64,000 bases of DNA, from positions 1 to 64,000 of the forward strand of contig DVFJ01000008.1 of assembly GCA_018713325.1 (NCBI GenBank), given 5' to 3'. The first letter of the stretch is position 1; the number at the start of each line of letters is the position of its first letter. Source of the DNA: Candidatus Onthenecus intestinigallinarum. GTDB lineage: Bacteria > Bacillota > Clostridia > Christensenellales > Aristaeellaceae. Under the pieces are notes generated by a model that saw nothing but the letters and a program-made list of their open reading frames with translations, ran no database searches and was not told where the DNA came from. This document shows, piece by piece, positions 19,877-30,158 of this stretch. The position numbers and the translations under genes were made by a program.

Positions 19877-20461
19877 GTGTTGAGAAAAACGACTGACCGG
19901 GCAAAAGAAGGTGTGCAGATGGAGGAAAAGGTGAACCAAAGGGTGATGCTGTCCAAGCGCCTGCTCAAGGAGAGCCTGATCCGGCGGCTGAAGGAGGAGA
20001 GCATCTACAAGATCTCGGTGCGCGAGCTGTGCGAGCAGGCGGGCATCAACCGCACGACGTTCTACAAGTATTACGGCAGTCCGTTCGATCTGCTCAAGGA
20101 CATCGAGGACGACCTGCTGCGCGCGGTACAGGAGACGCTGATGGAGGACGGCACAGATCGGGCGGAGTCGCTCACGCGCGTGTGCACGTACCTGGAGGAG
20201 AACATCGAGCTGAGCCGCATGCTCATCAACAACAACATCGATCCCCAGTTTCCGGAGCGGCTGTTTCACATGCCGTACATCCGCGGCGAGATCGCCAAGG
20301 TGCTCGCCTCGCGCTACAGCGCGGAGGAGCTGGGCTATGCGTCGTGCTTTCTGACGTACGGCTGCTATCACATGGTGAAGCAGTGGATCAACCGGGACGG
20401 GCACGAGCCGCCGGAGCGGATTGCTTCGCTGCTGCTGGAGCTGATCGAGGGCCTGGCGTAA
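19877..20461 (+). CDS. TetR/AcrR family transcriptional regulator
   Basis: KESLIRRLKEESIYKISVRELCEQAGINRTTFYKYYGSPFDLLKDIEDDLL; start could also be 19919. Confidence 0.92.
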   Translation: MLRKTTDRAKEGVQMEEKVNQRVMLSKRLLKESLIRRLKEESIYKISVRELCEQAGINRTTFYKYYGSPFDLLKDIEDDLLRAVQETLMEDGTDRAESLTRVCTYLEENIELSRMLINNNIDPQFPERLFHMPYIRGEIAKVLASRYSAEELGYASCFLTYGCYHMVKQWINRDGHEPPERIASLLLELIEGLA

Positions 20462-20462
20462 A

Positions 20463-20497
20463 AAAAGGCGCATCATTCGCAGAATGATGCGCCTTTT
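20463..20497. terminator. Intrinsic terminator
   Basis: AAAAAGGCGCATCATTC-GCA-GAATGATGCGCCTTTT. Confidence 0.85.
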
Positions 20498-20524
20498 GCA
20501 TTCGGAGGGGGGAATCAAGGACCT

Positions 20525-21004
20525 TTACGGCGTTTCCCCGACCGGCAACTCCCGTCCGTCGAGCACGGCCCGGCAGAGCGTGTCGCCCGTGTAGACGAGC
20601 TTGAGCAGAAAGAACGGCGCGCCCTCGGCGAGCAGGCGCAGGAAGATCCGGTCGCCCGCCCACAGCGGCAGCGCGTCCACCTGCTCGATGGGCACCCAGG
20701 CCAGGTCGCCCTCGTTGCAGGCATGCAGCTCTCCCGTGAAGCCGTCGGCAGTAAACAGGTACATGTACTCCGTGCCCCATTCATCTGACACGAATGTGAC
20801 GATGCCGCGCGGCGTATAGCGTGTGAGCGTGAGGCCCGTCTCCTCGTACACCTCGCGCAGCAGGCACTCGTCCGGGCTCTCGCCCGCCTCAAAGTGACCG
20901 CCCACGCCGATCCACTTGCCGGCGTTGAGGTCGACGCGCTTCTTGACGCGGTGCAGCATCAGGTAGCAGCCGTCCCGTTCGATATAGCACAGGGTGGTGT
21001 TCAT
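20525..21004 (-). CDS. NUDIX hydrolase (8-oxo-dGTP diphosphatase-like)
   Basis: Nudix box GGHFEAGESPDECLLREVYEETGLTL. Confidence 0.93.
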   Translation of the reverse strand: MNTTLCYIERDGCYLMLHRVKKRVDLNAGKWIGVGGHFEAGESPDECLLREVYEETGLTLTRYTPRGIVTFVSDEWGTEYMYLFTADGFTGELHACNEGDLAWVPIEQVDALPLWAGDRIFLRLLAEGAPFFLLKLVYTGDTLCRAVLDGRELPVGETP

Positions 21005-21663
21005 CTTTCGTCTCCTTTCAGGGCGCAGAGCGTCCATTCGATCGCCGCGGCCATGCGCGCCTCGCCGTCCTGGAAGTGGCCGCCCGGGTGAAGGCGCAGC
21101 GCCGCAGGGAAGCTGCGGGCCAAAAGCAGCGCGTACAGCCGCTCGGTACACGCCTGCACCTGCGAAAGGCGCGCGTTGCGCGTGTGCGCCTCGCGCTCGC
21201 CCAGCGACAGATAGACCGGCCGTGGCGGCAGGGAGGGCAGCGCCGCCTCCATGTAGGGCAGGAATCCGTCGAACCACAGCGAGCCCGACACGCTGGCATA
21301 GGCGTCAAAGGGCGCCGCGAGCGTCATGGCGTACAGGCTGAACAGCCCGGCCAGCGAACAGCCGGCGAGCGCGCGTTGCGCGGGTGCAAAGCCCAGCGCG
21401 TCGAATGCGCGGGGCAGTGCGTCCGTACACAGCGCCTCAAGAAAGGCGCCGGCGCGCCCCGTGAACGCGTCGCCACGGGCAAACGCGGGCGGCGCGGGCC
21501 AGGGGGAGAGGTCGGCGTTCCAGTCGGGGACGGCAAGGCGCACGAGCGAGAGGGCGCGCTCCGACAGGCGCGCGCGCAGGCCCGCCTCGCGCGCGGGATC
21601 CCCGGACAGTAGAAAGACGGCGGGCGCATCCGCCGCTCCCCGAACGAGCACCTCGATGGTCAC
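21001..21663 (-). CDS. Alpha/beta hydrolase-like esterase
   Basis: GTG start; ALAGCSLAGLFSLYAM, SGSLWFDGFLPYM, GGHFQDGE; 4-nt overlap with NUDIX gene. Confidence 0.75.
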   Translation of the reverse strand: MTIEVLVRGAADAPAVFLLSGDPAREAGLRARLSERALSLVRLAVPDWNADLSPWPAPPAFARGDAFTGRAGAFLEALCTDALPRAFDALGFAPAQRALAGCSLAGLFSLYAMTLAAPFDAYASVSGSLWFDGFLPYMEAALPSLPPRPVYLSLGEREAHTRNARLSQVQACTERLYALLLARSFPAALRLHPGGHFQDGEARMAAAIEWTLCALKGDER

Positions 21664-21755
21664 TGAAAGGGCCTCCTCCGGTCCGAAATGGCTTCGAGCT
21701 TCTTCTTTGGGGTTCGCGGCCCGGGCGCAATTTCCTGCCGGACGGCGCAAAAACA

Positions 21756-21787
21756 GAGCGCGGACGGGCTCATGCCCGTCCGCGCTC
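21756..21787 (-). terminator. Intrinsic terminator downstream of D-2-hydroxyacid dehydrogenase gene
   Basis: GAGCGCGGACGGGC-TCAT-GCCCGTCCGCGCTC. Confidence 0.7.
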
Positions 21788-21797
21788 GTTACAGGGT

Positions 21798-22736
21798 TCA
21801 GCCGACGATGTTCTGCGGCGCGCCGCGCAGGAAGCAGCGCAGGTTCTCCACCGCGATGTCCATCAGGCGCTGGCGGCTCTCCCGCGGCGCCCAGGCGATG
21901 TGCGGCGTGATCAGGCAGTTCTCCAGGCCGAGCAGCGGGTTGTCCGGCTGGACCGGCTCGGTGGAGACCACGTCCACCGCCGCGCCGTACAGCTTGCCCG
22001 ACGTCAGCGCCTCGCGCAGCGCCGCCTCGTCCACCAGCGGGCCGCGGGAGGTGTTGATCAGGATCGCGCCGTCCTTCATCCTGGCGATGGTCTCGCCGCG
22101 GATGATGTGCTTCGTCTCGGGGAAGAGCGGGCAGTGCAGCGAGACGACGTCGCTGCGCTCCAGCAGCTCGTCCAGCGGCACGCACTCCTCGGCCTGGACG
22201 AAGGCGTCATACGCCAGCACCTGCATGCCGAACGCGCGCGCGATCTGCGCGGTGCGCTGGCCGATGCGCCCATAGCCGACGATGCCCATCGTCTTGCCGC
22301 TGAGCTCGATGAGCGGATAGTCCCAGAAGCAGAAGTCCGGGCAGGCAGTCCAGCGCCCCTCTTGCACGGCCTGCGCGTGGTGCGCCACGCGATGGCACAG
22401 CTCCAGCAGCAGCGCGAACACGTACTGCGCTACGGCGTCGGTGCCGTAGGTGGGGATGTTGCACACGACGATCCCCCGCTCGCGCGCGGCCTGCACGTCC
22501 ACCACGTTGTAGCCCGTGGCCAGCACACCGATGAAGCGCACGCTCGGCATCGCCTGGATCAGCTCGCGCGACAGCACGGTCTTGTTGGTGTAGATCGCCT
22601 CCGCGTCGCCGATGCGCTCCAGCACTGCCTCCGGCGGCGTGCGGTCGTATACGGTCAGCTCGCCCAGCTCCTGCAGCGGGCCCCAGCTCAGATCGCCGGG
22701 ATTCTCGGTATATCCATCCAGCACGACGATTTTCAT
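21798..22736 (-). CDS. D-2-hydroxyacid dehydrogenase (NAD-binding)
   Basis: TMGIVGYGRIGQRTAQIARAFGMQVLAYD, INTSRGPLVDEAALREAL, ITPHIAWAPRESRQRLMDIAVEN. Confidence 0.93.
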   Translation of the reverse strand: MKIVVLDGYTENPGDLSWGPLQELGELTVYDRTPPEAVLERIGDAEAIYTNKTVLSRELIQAMPSVRFIGVLATGYNVVDVQAARERGIVVCNIPTYGTDAVAQYVFALLLELCHRVAHHAQAVQEGRWTACPDFCFWDYPLIELSGKTMGIVGYGRIGQRTAQIARAFGMQVLAYDAFVQAEECVPLDELLERSDVVSLHCPLFPETKHIIRGETIARMKDGAILINTSRGPLVDEAALREALTSGKLYGAAVDVVSTEPVQPDNPLLGLENCLITPHIAWAPRESRQRLMDIAVENLRCFLRGAPQNIVG

Positions 22737-22742
22737 ATTTTA

Positions 22743-23657
22743 TCACACCTCCAGCATCGACCAGGCCAGGTCGAGCGTCCGCTTCGCGCCCGACAGCACC
22801 ATCTCGGGATCCTCGTCCGCCCAGGGCTTGACCTCAAAGGAGACCACCGGCCGCTTGCCCTCGCCCAGGTAGCCGATCTCAAACAGCTTGCGCAGGAAGT
22901 CCGCAAGCGTGCGCGCGTCCACCTCGCTGTGGGGGAAGCCGAAGCGCGGGTGCTGATCGCCATAGGCGGGCGCGCCGGGCGTCAGCACGGCGTTGGCGAT
23001 GTGCGCGTGGCGCAGGTACGGCGCGATCGGCCGCAGGTTGCGCTCGAACGTCTCGCGCAGCTGGACGATGTGGCTCAGGTCCGCCATCAGCCCGAAGAAC
23101 GGATAGGCCGCGCACATCTCGCGCGCGTAGCGCTCGGCCAGCTCCACCGGTCCGATCAGCGAGCGCTTCTCCACATCCCGGTCGAACACCTCCAGGTTGA
23201 CCGCCAGGTTCCCCTTTGAGGCGGCGTAGTCGCACAGCTCGCGCGTCGTGCGGCACAGCGCCTGGTAGTGCGCCTCGACCTGCTCTGGATCAAACGGCCC
23301 CGCCAGGAAGGCGATGCCCTCCGCGCCCAGCTCGCAGGCCTCGTCGATGCAGGCCTTCATGCGGTTCACGCCGCGCTGGCGGAGCGACTCATCCAGGCTG
23401 CACAGGTTCTCGCCGTTGCGCATCAGCTGCGGTTGCGCGCCGTAGGCGATGCCCACGTCCGCCTCGCGCGCGAGCTTGGCCACGCGCTGACGCACGCCCG
23501 CGTCCGCGATGCGCGTCAGCTCGATGAAGTCGAAGTAGTCGTCCTCCAGCACGCGCCGCACGCTGCGCTCGATCTCGCCCTCGCCCGTCATGGCAAACGG
23601 ATAGGCCATGAAGTGCACGAGGCCGGTCCGAAAGTACTTTTTCATGGGTTCCCGCAT
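22743..23657 (-). CDS. Sugar phosphate isomerase/epimerase (TIM barrel, AP endonuclease 2-like)
   Basis: FIELTRIADAGVRQRVAKLAREADVGIAYG, VNLEVFDRDVEKRSLIGP, FGLMADLSHIVQL, PVVSFEVKPW. Confidence 0.85.
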   Translation of the reverse strand: MREPMKKYFRTGLVHFMAYPFAMTGEGEIERSVRRVLEDDYFDFIELTRIADAGVRQRVAKLAREADVGIAYGAQPQLMRNGENLCSLDESLRQRGVNRMKACIDEACELGAEGIAFLAGPFDPEQVEAHYQALCRTTRELCDYAASKGNLAVNLEVFDRDVEKRSLIGPVELAERYAREMCAAYPFFGLMADLSHIVQLRETFERNLRPIAPYLRHAHIANAVLTPGAPAYGDQHPRFGFPHSEVDARTLADFLRKLFEIGYLGEGKRPVVSFEVKPWADEDPEMVLSGAKRTLDLAWSMLEV

Positions 23658-23713
23658 GGTGTGCCTCCTTGTCTGCAATGTGATGTCCGGGTGCCGGTCC
23701 GCCTGGACTGGCG

Positions 23714-23744
23714 TTTCGTTTATTGAAAAAAGATTTCGTTTATT
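23714..23744. promoter_or_regulatory. Two direct copies of TTTCGTTTATT, candidate regulator binding sites
   Basis: TTTCGTTTATT at 23714-23724 and 23734-23744, 20-bp periodicity, in the divergent intergenic region next to an IclR gene. Confidence 0.5.
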
Positions 23745-23883
23745 TAATTTTAGCACGAAAAACGGCGCTTTGCAATGCCTGCACACGGGTTTTGCGCCAC
23801 CGCCGCCCTGTTTTTTCACGCGGGCATATGGTATAATGAGACATCACAACCGCATGGCGGGAGACGGACATGGGGAGCGAGCG

Positions 23884-24669
23884 ATGAGCAAGCAACTGAA
23901 CGCCAATCAATCCATTGAAAAGGGCATCCGCATCATTGAGGTGCTGGCGCACAGCGCCGGGCCGCTGCGGCTGTCGCAGGTGGCGGCCGCCGTGGACATG
24001 CCTGCCAGCACGGTGCTGCGCATGCTCACGGCGCTCATCGGGTGCGGCTATGCCTATCAGGAGGAGGGCGAGCTCAAGCGCTATGGGCTGACGATGCGCT
24101 TTGCCTACATCGGCCAGATGGTCGCGGAGCACTTCAGCCTGCGCGATATTGCGCATGAGCATCTGGCGCGCCTGGCGCAGGAGACGGGCGAGTCGTGCTG
24201 CCTGGCCGTTCAGGATGGAGAGCGCGTCCGCTATATGGATGTCGTGGAGGCCGGACAGGGCCTGATCGCCATCCGCCAGCGCGTGGGCGGCACGGCGATG
24301 ATGCACTGCACCGGCAGCGGCAAGCTGTTCCTCTCCCAGTACGACGAGGCGGCGCTGGAGGCGTTTGTGCGGGCGGGCAACCTGCGCCCGCTGACGCCGC
24401 GTACCATCACGCAGGCGGACGCGCTGCGGGGCGAGCTGGAGCGTGTGCGTGCGCAGGGCTATGCGACGGATGACGAGGAGTGCGAGACGGGCATGCGCTG
24501 CCTGGCCGCGCCCATCCGGGACGCGGGCGGGCGGATCGTCGCGGTGCTCAGCCTGTCCGGGCCGGTCAGCCGCATGGATGGCGAGCGGATGGAGAGCGCA
24601 CTGCTGCCCGCAGTGCAGCGTGCGGCGGAGGCGATTTCGGAGCGGGTCGGCGGCGTACAGGCCGGCTGA
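23884..24669 (+). CDS. IclR family transcriptional regulator
   Basis: NQSIEKGIRIIEVLAHSAGPLRLSQVAAAVDMPASTVLRMLTALIGCGYAYQ plus IclR ligand domain. Confidence 0.94.
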   Translation: MSKQLNANQSIEKGIRIIEVLAHSAGPLRLSQVAAAVDMPASTVLRMLTALIGCGYAYQEEGELKRYGLTMRFAYIGQMVAEHFSLRDIAHEHLARLAQETGESCCLAVQDGERVRYMDVVEAGQGLIAIRQRVGGTAMMHCTGSGKLFLSQYDEAALEAFVRAGNLRPLTPRTITQADALRGELERVRAQGYATDDEECETGMRCLAAPIRDAGGRIVAVLSLSGPVSRMDGERMESALLPAVQRAAEAISERVGGVQAG

Positions 24670-24734
24670 GGATGTGAACAACGAAAGCCGCCAGGCCTGT
24701 GTCCGGCGGCGCGATGAAAGGAGCGCAAAGGGGC

Positions 24735-26360
24735 ATGAAGCTCAACAGGGAGTCGATCGGGGCCGCGCAGGCGTGGCGTGCGGCGGGCATGCGACTGCCG
24801 GACTATGACGTGGAGGCGGTCACACGGCGCACGCTGGAGGCGCCGGCGTGGGTGCACTTTGGCGCGGGCAACATCTTCCGCGGCTACGTCGCGCACATCG
24901 CCCAGCGGCTGCTGAACGCGGGCCTGGCCGACACGGGCGTGATTGCGGCAGAGACGTTTGACGGCGAGATCCTGCGGCGCATCTACGCGCCGCACGACAG
25001 CCTGGCGCTGCTGGTGCGCATGCTGCCGGACGGGCGGTTGGAGAAGGAGGTCGTGGCGAGCATCGCCGCGGGCCTTGACGCGCAGGAGACGGCGGGGCGC
25101 GCGCAGCTGGAGCGGATCTTCGCGTCGCCTTCGCTGCAGATGGTCAGCTTTACGATCACGGAGAAGGGCTATGCGCTGACGGGGCTGGATGGCCGGCCGA
25201 CGCCGCAGGCGCTGGCGGACATGGAGGCCGGGCCGGCGGCGTCGGCCGGCGCGATGGGCGTGGCGGCGGCGCTGCTGCATGCGCGCTACCGCGCGGGCGC
25301 ATATCCCGTGGCGATGGTCAGCATGGACAACTGCAGCCGCAACGGCGACAGGCTGCGCGACGCCGTGCGGGCGATGGCGCAGGCGTGGTGCGAGCGCGGC
25401 CTGGCGGACGCGGGTTTTGCGGCCTATCTGCGGGACGGGCGCGTGACCTTCCCGCTGACGATGATCGACAAGATCACGCCGCGGCCGGATGAGGCCGTGC
25501 GCCGCGCGCTGGAGGCGGACGGCCTGGAGGACATGGCGCCCGTCACGACGGCGCGCGGCACGTACATCGCGCCGTTTGTGAACGCCGAAGCGGCGGAATA
25601 CCTGGTCGTGGAGGACGACTTTCCCGCGGGACGGCCGCCGCTGGAGCGCGCGGGCATCTACATGGCCGACCGCGAGACGGTCAACCGCAGCGAACGCATG
25701 AAGGTCATGACCTGCCTGAACCCGCTGCACACGGCGCTGGCGGTGTTCGGCTGCCTGCTGGGCTATACCCGCATCAATGAGGAGATGCGGGACGCGGACC
25801 TGCGGGCGCTGGTCGAGCGCATCGGCGCGGTCGAGGGGCTGCCCGTCGTGGAGGACCCGGGCATCATCCGGCCCGAGGCGTTTTTGCGCGAGGTGATCGA
25901 CGAGCGGCTGCCCAACCCGTACCTGCCCGACGCGCCGCAGCGCATCGCCACGGACACGAGCCTGAAGATCCCCATCCGCTTCGGCGGCACGATCCGCCGC
26001 TATGTGGAGCGGCCGGACCTGGACGTGGGGGCGCTCGTGGGCATCCCGCTGGCGATTGCGGCCTGGCTGCGCTATGTGCTGGGCGTGGACGACGGGCTGC
26101 GCGCGATGCAGGTCAGTCCGGACCCGCAGCTGCCACAGCTGCGCGCGGCGCTGGCGGGCGTGGAGCCGGGCCGGCCGCAGTCCTATGCGGGCCAGCTGCG
26201 CCCGCTGCTGGCGCAGGAGGCGCTGATGGGCGTGGATCTGTGCGCATGCGGTCTGGCCGGCCGCGTGGAGGACTACTTCAAGCGCATGCTTGCAGGGCCC
26301 GGCGCGGTGCGCCGCACGCTGCGGGAGGCGCTGGACAGACAGAGCGATCGGGAGGAATGA
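24735..26360 (+). CDS. Mannitol dehydrogenase family oxidoreductase (fructuronate reductase-like)
   Basis: VHFGAGNIFRGYVAHIAQRLL, SMDNCSRNGDRL, FPLTMIDKITPRP, EDDFPAGRPPLERAGIYMADRETVNRSERMKVMTCLNPLHTALAVFGCLLGY. Confidence 0.92.
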   Translation: MKLNRESIGAAQAWRAAGMRLPDYDVEAVTRRTLEAPAWVHFGAGNIFRGYVAHIAQRLLNAGLADTGVIAAETFDGEILRRIYAPHDSLALLVRMLPDGRLEKEVVASIAAGLDAQETAGRAQLERIFASPSLQMVSFTITEKGYALTGLDGRPTPQALADMEAGPAASAGAMGVAAALLHARYRAGAYPVAMVSMDNCSRNGDRLRDAVRAMAQAWCERGLADAGFAAYLRDGRVTFPLTMIDKITPRPDEAVRRALEADGLEDMAPVTTARGTYIAPFVNAEAAEYLVVEDDFPAGRPPLERAGIYMADRETVNRSERMKVMTCLNPLHTALAVFGCLLGYTRINEEMRDADLRALVERIGAVEGLPVVEDPGIIRPEAFLREVIDERLPNPYLPDAPQRIATDTSLKIPIRFGGTIRRYVERPDLDVGALVGIPLAIAAWLRYVLGVDDGLRAMQVSPDPQLPQLRAALAGVEPGRPQSYAGQLRPLLAQEALMGVDLCACGLAGRVEDYFKRMLAGPGAVRRTLREALDRQSDREE

Positions 26361-26363
26361 CAC

Positions 26364-28334
26364 ATGACGCCCTTTGAACGATGTGAGAACCGGCTGATCT
26401 GGCGCGGGCGCGGCGAGACGCTGGCGCTGGAGCCCTGGGGACCGGACAGCCTGTACGTGCGCGCGGCGCTCATGCGCGAGCTGGAGGACACCCGCTGGGC
26501 GCTGCTGGATCCTGCGCCCGCCCCGGATGTGGACATCCGGATCGAGGAGGGGCGCGCCAGCATCCGCTGCGGCCGGCTGACGGCGGTCGTGGAGGAGGAC
26601 GGCTGGCAGCGGCATGCGCGCATCGCCTATTTCAACCAGCGCGGCGAGCTGCTGCTGCGCGAGACGGCCTCGGCCAACGCGCTGCTGCTCAAGAGCCGCA
26701 AGTTTGAGCCGCACTTGGGCGGCGACTACGCGATCACCCAGACGTTCGAAGGCCAGCCCGGCGAGCGCCTGTGGGGCATGGGACAGTATCAGGAGGCGCG
26801 CGTGGACTGGAAGGGCTGCACGCTGGAGCTGGCGCACCGCAACTCCCAGGCCAGCGTGCCGTTCGTGGTCTCCAGCCGCGGCTACGGCTTCCTGTGGCAC
26901 AACCCGGCCATCGGCGAGGTGACGTTCGGCGAGAACCGGACGACCTGGCGCGCGGATTCGGCCAGGCAGCTGGAGTACTTCATCACCTGCGGCGACACGC
27001 CCGCCGAGATCAGCCTGCACTATGCGCGCGCCACGGGCTTTGCGCCGGTGATGCCCGAGTACGGCCTGGGCTTTTGGCAGTGCAAGCTGCGCTACTGGAA
27101 CCAGGAGCAGCTGCTGCGCGTGGCGCGGGAGTACAAGCGCCGCGGGCTGCCCATCGACGTGATCGTGTGCGACTTCTTCCACTGGCCGCGCATGGGCGAC
27201 TACCGGTTCGACCCGGAGTTCTTCCCCGACCCCGCGGCGATGGTGCGCGAGCTCAAGGCCATGGGCATCGAGCTGATGGTCAGCGTCTGGCCGCAGGTGG
27301 CGCTCACCAGCGAGAACTACCAGGAGATGCTCCAGCAGGGCCTGCTCGTGCGCGCCGAATATGGAGAGCAGATCGGCATGCGCTTTGTCGAGGACAGTAT
27401 GTTCTACGACGCGACCAACCCGCGCGCGCGCCGGTATGTGTGGGAGAAGTGCAAAAAGAACTACTATGACAACGGCATCCGGCTGTTCTGGCTGGATGAG
27501 GCCGAGCCCGAATACGGTACCTATGACTACAAGGCCTACCGCTATCTGCTGGGCAGCAACCAGCAGGTGGGCAACCTCTACCCCCAGCAATACGTGCGCG
27601 GCTTTTACGAGGGCCTGCGGGAGGCGGGCGAGGAGCGGCCCGTCAGCCTGGCGCGCTGCGCATGGGCGGGCAGCCAGCGCTACGGCGCGCTGGTGTGGTC
27701 GGGCGACGTCATGTCCACGTGGGAGGACTTCCGCAAGCAGGTCTGCGCCGGGCTGAGCATGGGCTTTGCGGGCATCCCGTGGTGGACGACGGACATCGGC
27801 GGCTTCCATCACGGCAACCCCGAAGACCCGGGCTTTCGCGAGCTGCTCGTGCGCTGGTTCCAGTGGGCGTGCTATTGCCCCGTCATGCGCCTGCATGGCG
27901 ACCGCCAGCCCGCGCAGCCCGTGCGCCGCGCGGACGGCACGCCCTGCCTGAACTCCGGCAGCGACAACGAGGTCTGGAGCTTTGGCGAGGAGGCGTATCC
28001 CATCCTGGTCAAGTACATGCGCCGCCGCGAGCAGCTGCGCCCGTATGTGCGCGCGCTGATGCAGGAGGCGCACGAGACGGGGCGGCCGCTGCTGCGCGCG
28101 ATGTTCTACGAATACCCACAGGAGCCTGCCTGCGACGGCCTGAAGGACCAATACATGTTCGGCGCGGATTACCTCGTCGCGCCCGTGCTTGAGCCGGGCG
28201 TCCGCAGCCGTCAGGTCGTGCTGCCCGCGGGCAGCCGCTGGGAGAACGCCGACACCGGCGAGGTGTACGAGGGCGGACAGACCGTCTGCGCGCCCGCGCC
28301 GCTGGATGTCATCCCCGTCTTTTGCAGGCGGTAA
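26364..28334 (+). CDS. Glycoside hydrolase family 31 (alpha-glucosidase/alpha-xylosidase-like)
   Basis: GLPIDVIVCDFFHWPRMGDYRFDPEFFPDP, IRLFWLDEAEPEYGTYDYK, GFAGIPWWTTDIGGFHHG, FGADYLVAPVLEPG. Confidence 0.95.
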   Translation: MTPFERCENRLIWRGRGETLALEPWGPDSLYVRAALMRELEDTRWALLDPAPAPDVDIRIEEGRASIRCGRLTAVVEEDGWQRHARIAYFNQRGELLLRETASANALLLKSRKFEPHLGGDYAITQTFEGQPGERLWGMGQYQEARVDWKGCTLELAHRNSQASVPFVVSSRGYGFLWHNPAIGEVTFGENRTTWRADSARQLEYFITCGDTPAEISLHYARATGFAPVMPEYGLGFWQCKLRYWNQEQLLRVAREYKRRGLPIDVIVCDFFHWPRMGDYRFDPEFFPDPAAMVRELKAMGIELMVSVWPQVALTSENYQEMLQQGLLVRAEYGEQIGMRFVEDSMFYDATNPRARRYVWEKCKKNYYDNGIRLFWLDEAEPEYGTYDYKAYRYLLGSNQQVGNLYPQQYVRGFYEGLREAGEERPVSLARCAWAGSQRYGALVWSGDVMSTWEDFRKQVCAGLSMGFAGIPWWTTDIGGFHHGNPEDPGFRELLVRWFQWACYCPVMRLHGDRQPAQPVRRADGTPCLNSGSDNEVWSFGEEAYPILVKYMRRREQLRPYVRALMQEAHETGRPLLRAMFYEYPQEPACDGLKDQYMFGADYLVAPVLEPGVRSRQVVLPAGSRWENADTGEVYEGGQTVCAPAPLDVIPVFCRR

Positions 28335-28358
28335 GCGACAGACAAAAGGAGAGATTGC

Positions 28359-29831
28359 ATGGCGACGATCACCCTCAACCCCGCCAGGAGCCGGGGCACC
28401 ATCCACCGCAACATCTACGGCCACTTCGCCGAGCATCTGGGCCGGTGCATCTATCAGGGCCTGTTCGTGGGCGAGGACAGCCCCATCCCCAACGTCAAGG
28501 GCATGCGCACGGACGTGGTGGAGGCGCTCCGGCGTATCGGCGTGCCCGTGCTGCGCTGGCCGGGCGGATGCTTTGCCGACGAGTACCACTGGGAGGACGG
28601 CATCGGCCCCCAGGAGAGCCGCAAGCGCATGGTCAACACCAATTGGGGCGGCGTGGTGGAGGACAACTCCTTCGGCACGCACGAGTTTCTGGAGCTGTGC
28701 GCGCAGCTGGGCTGCGAGCCGTACATCAATGCCAACGTCGGCAGCGGCACCGTGCGCGAGATGTCCGAGTGGGTTGAGTACCTCAACAGCGACGGCGACT
28801 CCACCGTCGTGCGCCGCCGCTGGGCGAATGGGCGCAAGGACGCATGGGGCGTCAAATACTGGGGCGTGGGCAACGAGAGCTGGGGCTGCGGCGGCAACAT
28901 GCGCCCGGAGTACTACGCCGACGAATTCCGCCGCTACGCCACCTTCTGCCGCCGCTACGGCGACCACGCGCTGTACAAGATCGCCTGTGGCCCCAATGCG
29001 GACGACTATGCCTGGACGGAGACGCTCATGCAGCGCGCCGGGCGGTTCATGGACGCGCTGACGATGCATTACTATACGCTGTGCGTGGACTCCTGGGACG
29101 TGCCCAAGGGCAGCGCGACGCAGTTCGGGCGGTCGGAATTCTACAAGGCGCTGTCTCGAGCCGCGCGCATGGACGAGCTGATTACGCGTCACGACGCGAT
29201 CATGACGCGCTATGATCCGCAGCGCCGCGTCGGCCTGATCGTCGACGAGTGGGGCGCCTGGTACGACGTCGAGCCGGGTACGAACCCGGGCTTCCTCTAC
29301 CAGCAGAACACGATGCGCGATGCGCTGATCGCCGCCATCACGCTCAACATCTTCAACCGACACTGCGACCGCGTGGTCATGGCCAACCTCGCGCAGACGG
29401 TCAACGTCCTGCAGGCGGTGATCCTGACCGAGGGCGAGCGCATGGTGCTCACGCCGACCTATCACGTCTTTGACCTGTACCGCCCGCACCAGGACGCACG
29501 CGAGGTCGACTGCTTTGTCGAGTCGGACGAGGTGGGCGAGGGTGCGTGGCGCATGGGGCAGGTGACGGCCTCGGCCTCCGAGCGGGACGGCGTGCTCACC
29601 GTGACGCTGGCGAACCTGAGCGCGGACGCGCCGGCAGACGTGCGCATCGACGGCGCGGGCGCGCACGCGGCGCAGGGGCGCGTCCTCCACGGCGCGATGG
29701 ACGCCTACAATGACTTTGGCGACGAGCGCCTGACCCCGGCCCCGCTGGCGGGCCTGCGCGTGCAGGACGGCGTCGTGACCGCGCAGCTGCCGCCCTGCAG
29801 CGTGGCGGCGGTGCGCATCGAGCGGGCATGA
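28359..29831 (+). CDS. Alpha-L-arabinofuranosidase, GH51
   Basis: [79 protein letters not shown]. Confidence 0.94.
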   Translation: MATITLNPARSRGTIHRNIYGHFAEHLGRCIYQGLFVGEDSPIPNVKGMRTDVVEALRRIGVPVLRWPGGCFADEYHWEDGIGPQESRKRMVNTNWGGVVEDNSFGTHEFLELCAQLGCEPYINANVGSGTVREMSEWVEYLNSDGDSTVVRRRWANGRKDAWGVKYWGVGNESWGCGGNMRPEYYADEFRRYATFCRRYGDHALYKIACGPNADDYAWTETLMQRAGRFMDALTMHYYTLCVDSWDVPKGSATQFGRSEFYKALSRAARMDELITRHDAIMTRYDPQRRVGLIVDEWGAWYDVEPGTNPGFLYQQNTMRDALIAAITLNIFNRHCDRVVMANLAQTVNVLQAVILTEGERMVLTPTYHVFDLYRPHQDAREVDCFVESDEVGEGAWRMGQVTASASERDGVLTVTLANLSADAPADVRIDGAGAHAAQGRVLHGAMDAYNDFGDERLTPAPLAGLRVQDGVVTAQLPPCSVAAVRIERA

Positions 29832-30097
29832 ACCGCATGTGCAGGCGCTGCCTGCTGCAGGACATGCCCGACGAGGCGGCGCTGCTGCGGAGCGTGCGCG
29901 AGCTGATCGACCTGCTGGAGCCCCGGGCGCGCGCGCCGCAGGAGGCCGTGCGCCGGCGGCTGGAGGCGTGCGCCGCCTGCGCGCACCTCAACGCCGGCAC
30001 GTGCGCGCTGTGCGGTTGTTACGTCGAGCTGCGCGCGGCCAAGGCGCGGATGAGCTGCCCGGACGTGCCGCCCCGATGGACGCCCACAGACGCATAA
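29828..30097 (+). CDS. Small Cys-rich protein, DUF6171-like
   Basis: [19 protein letters not shown]...[38 protein letters not shown] overlap with GH51. Confidence 0.75.
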   Translation: MNRMCRRCLLQDMPDEAALLRSVRELIDLLEPRARAPQEAVRRRLEACAACAHLNAGTCALCGCYVELRAAKARMSCPDVPPRWTPTDA

Positions 30098-30102
30098 CCC
30101 GG

Positions 30103-30125
30103 CCCCCGGAGCGAACCTCCGGGGG
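30103..30125 (+). terminator. Putative intrinsic terminator
   Basis: CCCCCGGAG-CGAAC-CTCCGGGGG. Confidence 0.6.
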
Positions 30126-30158
30126 TCCTGCTTTCCATCGATTGCCGTTTCTGCCTGC

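Noticed and set aside
24735-26360. Confident uxuB (fructuronate reductase) symbol
   Set aside because: Family is clear but substrate cannot be assigned; no uxuA/uxaC in the window.
24459-29690. 1743-aa minus-strand ORF
   Set aside because: Antisense to four well-supported plus-strand genes (IclR, oxidoreductase, GH31, GH51). Long open antisense frames arise from GC-rich codon bias; the translation is Arg/Ala/His-rich without recognisable domains.
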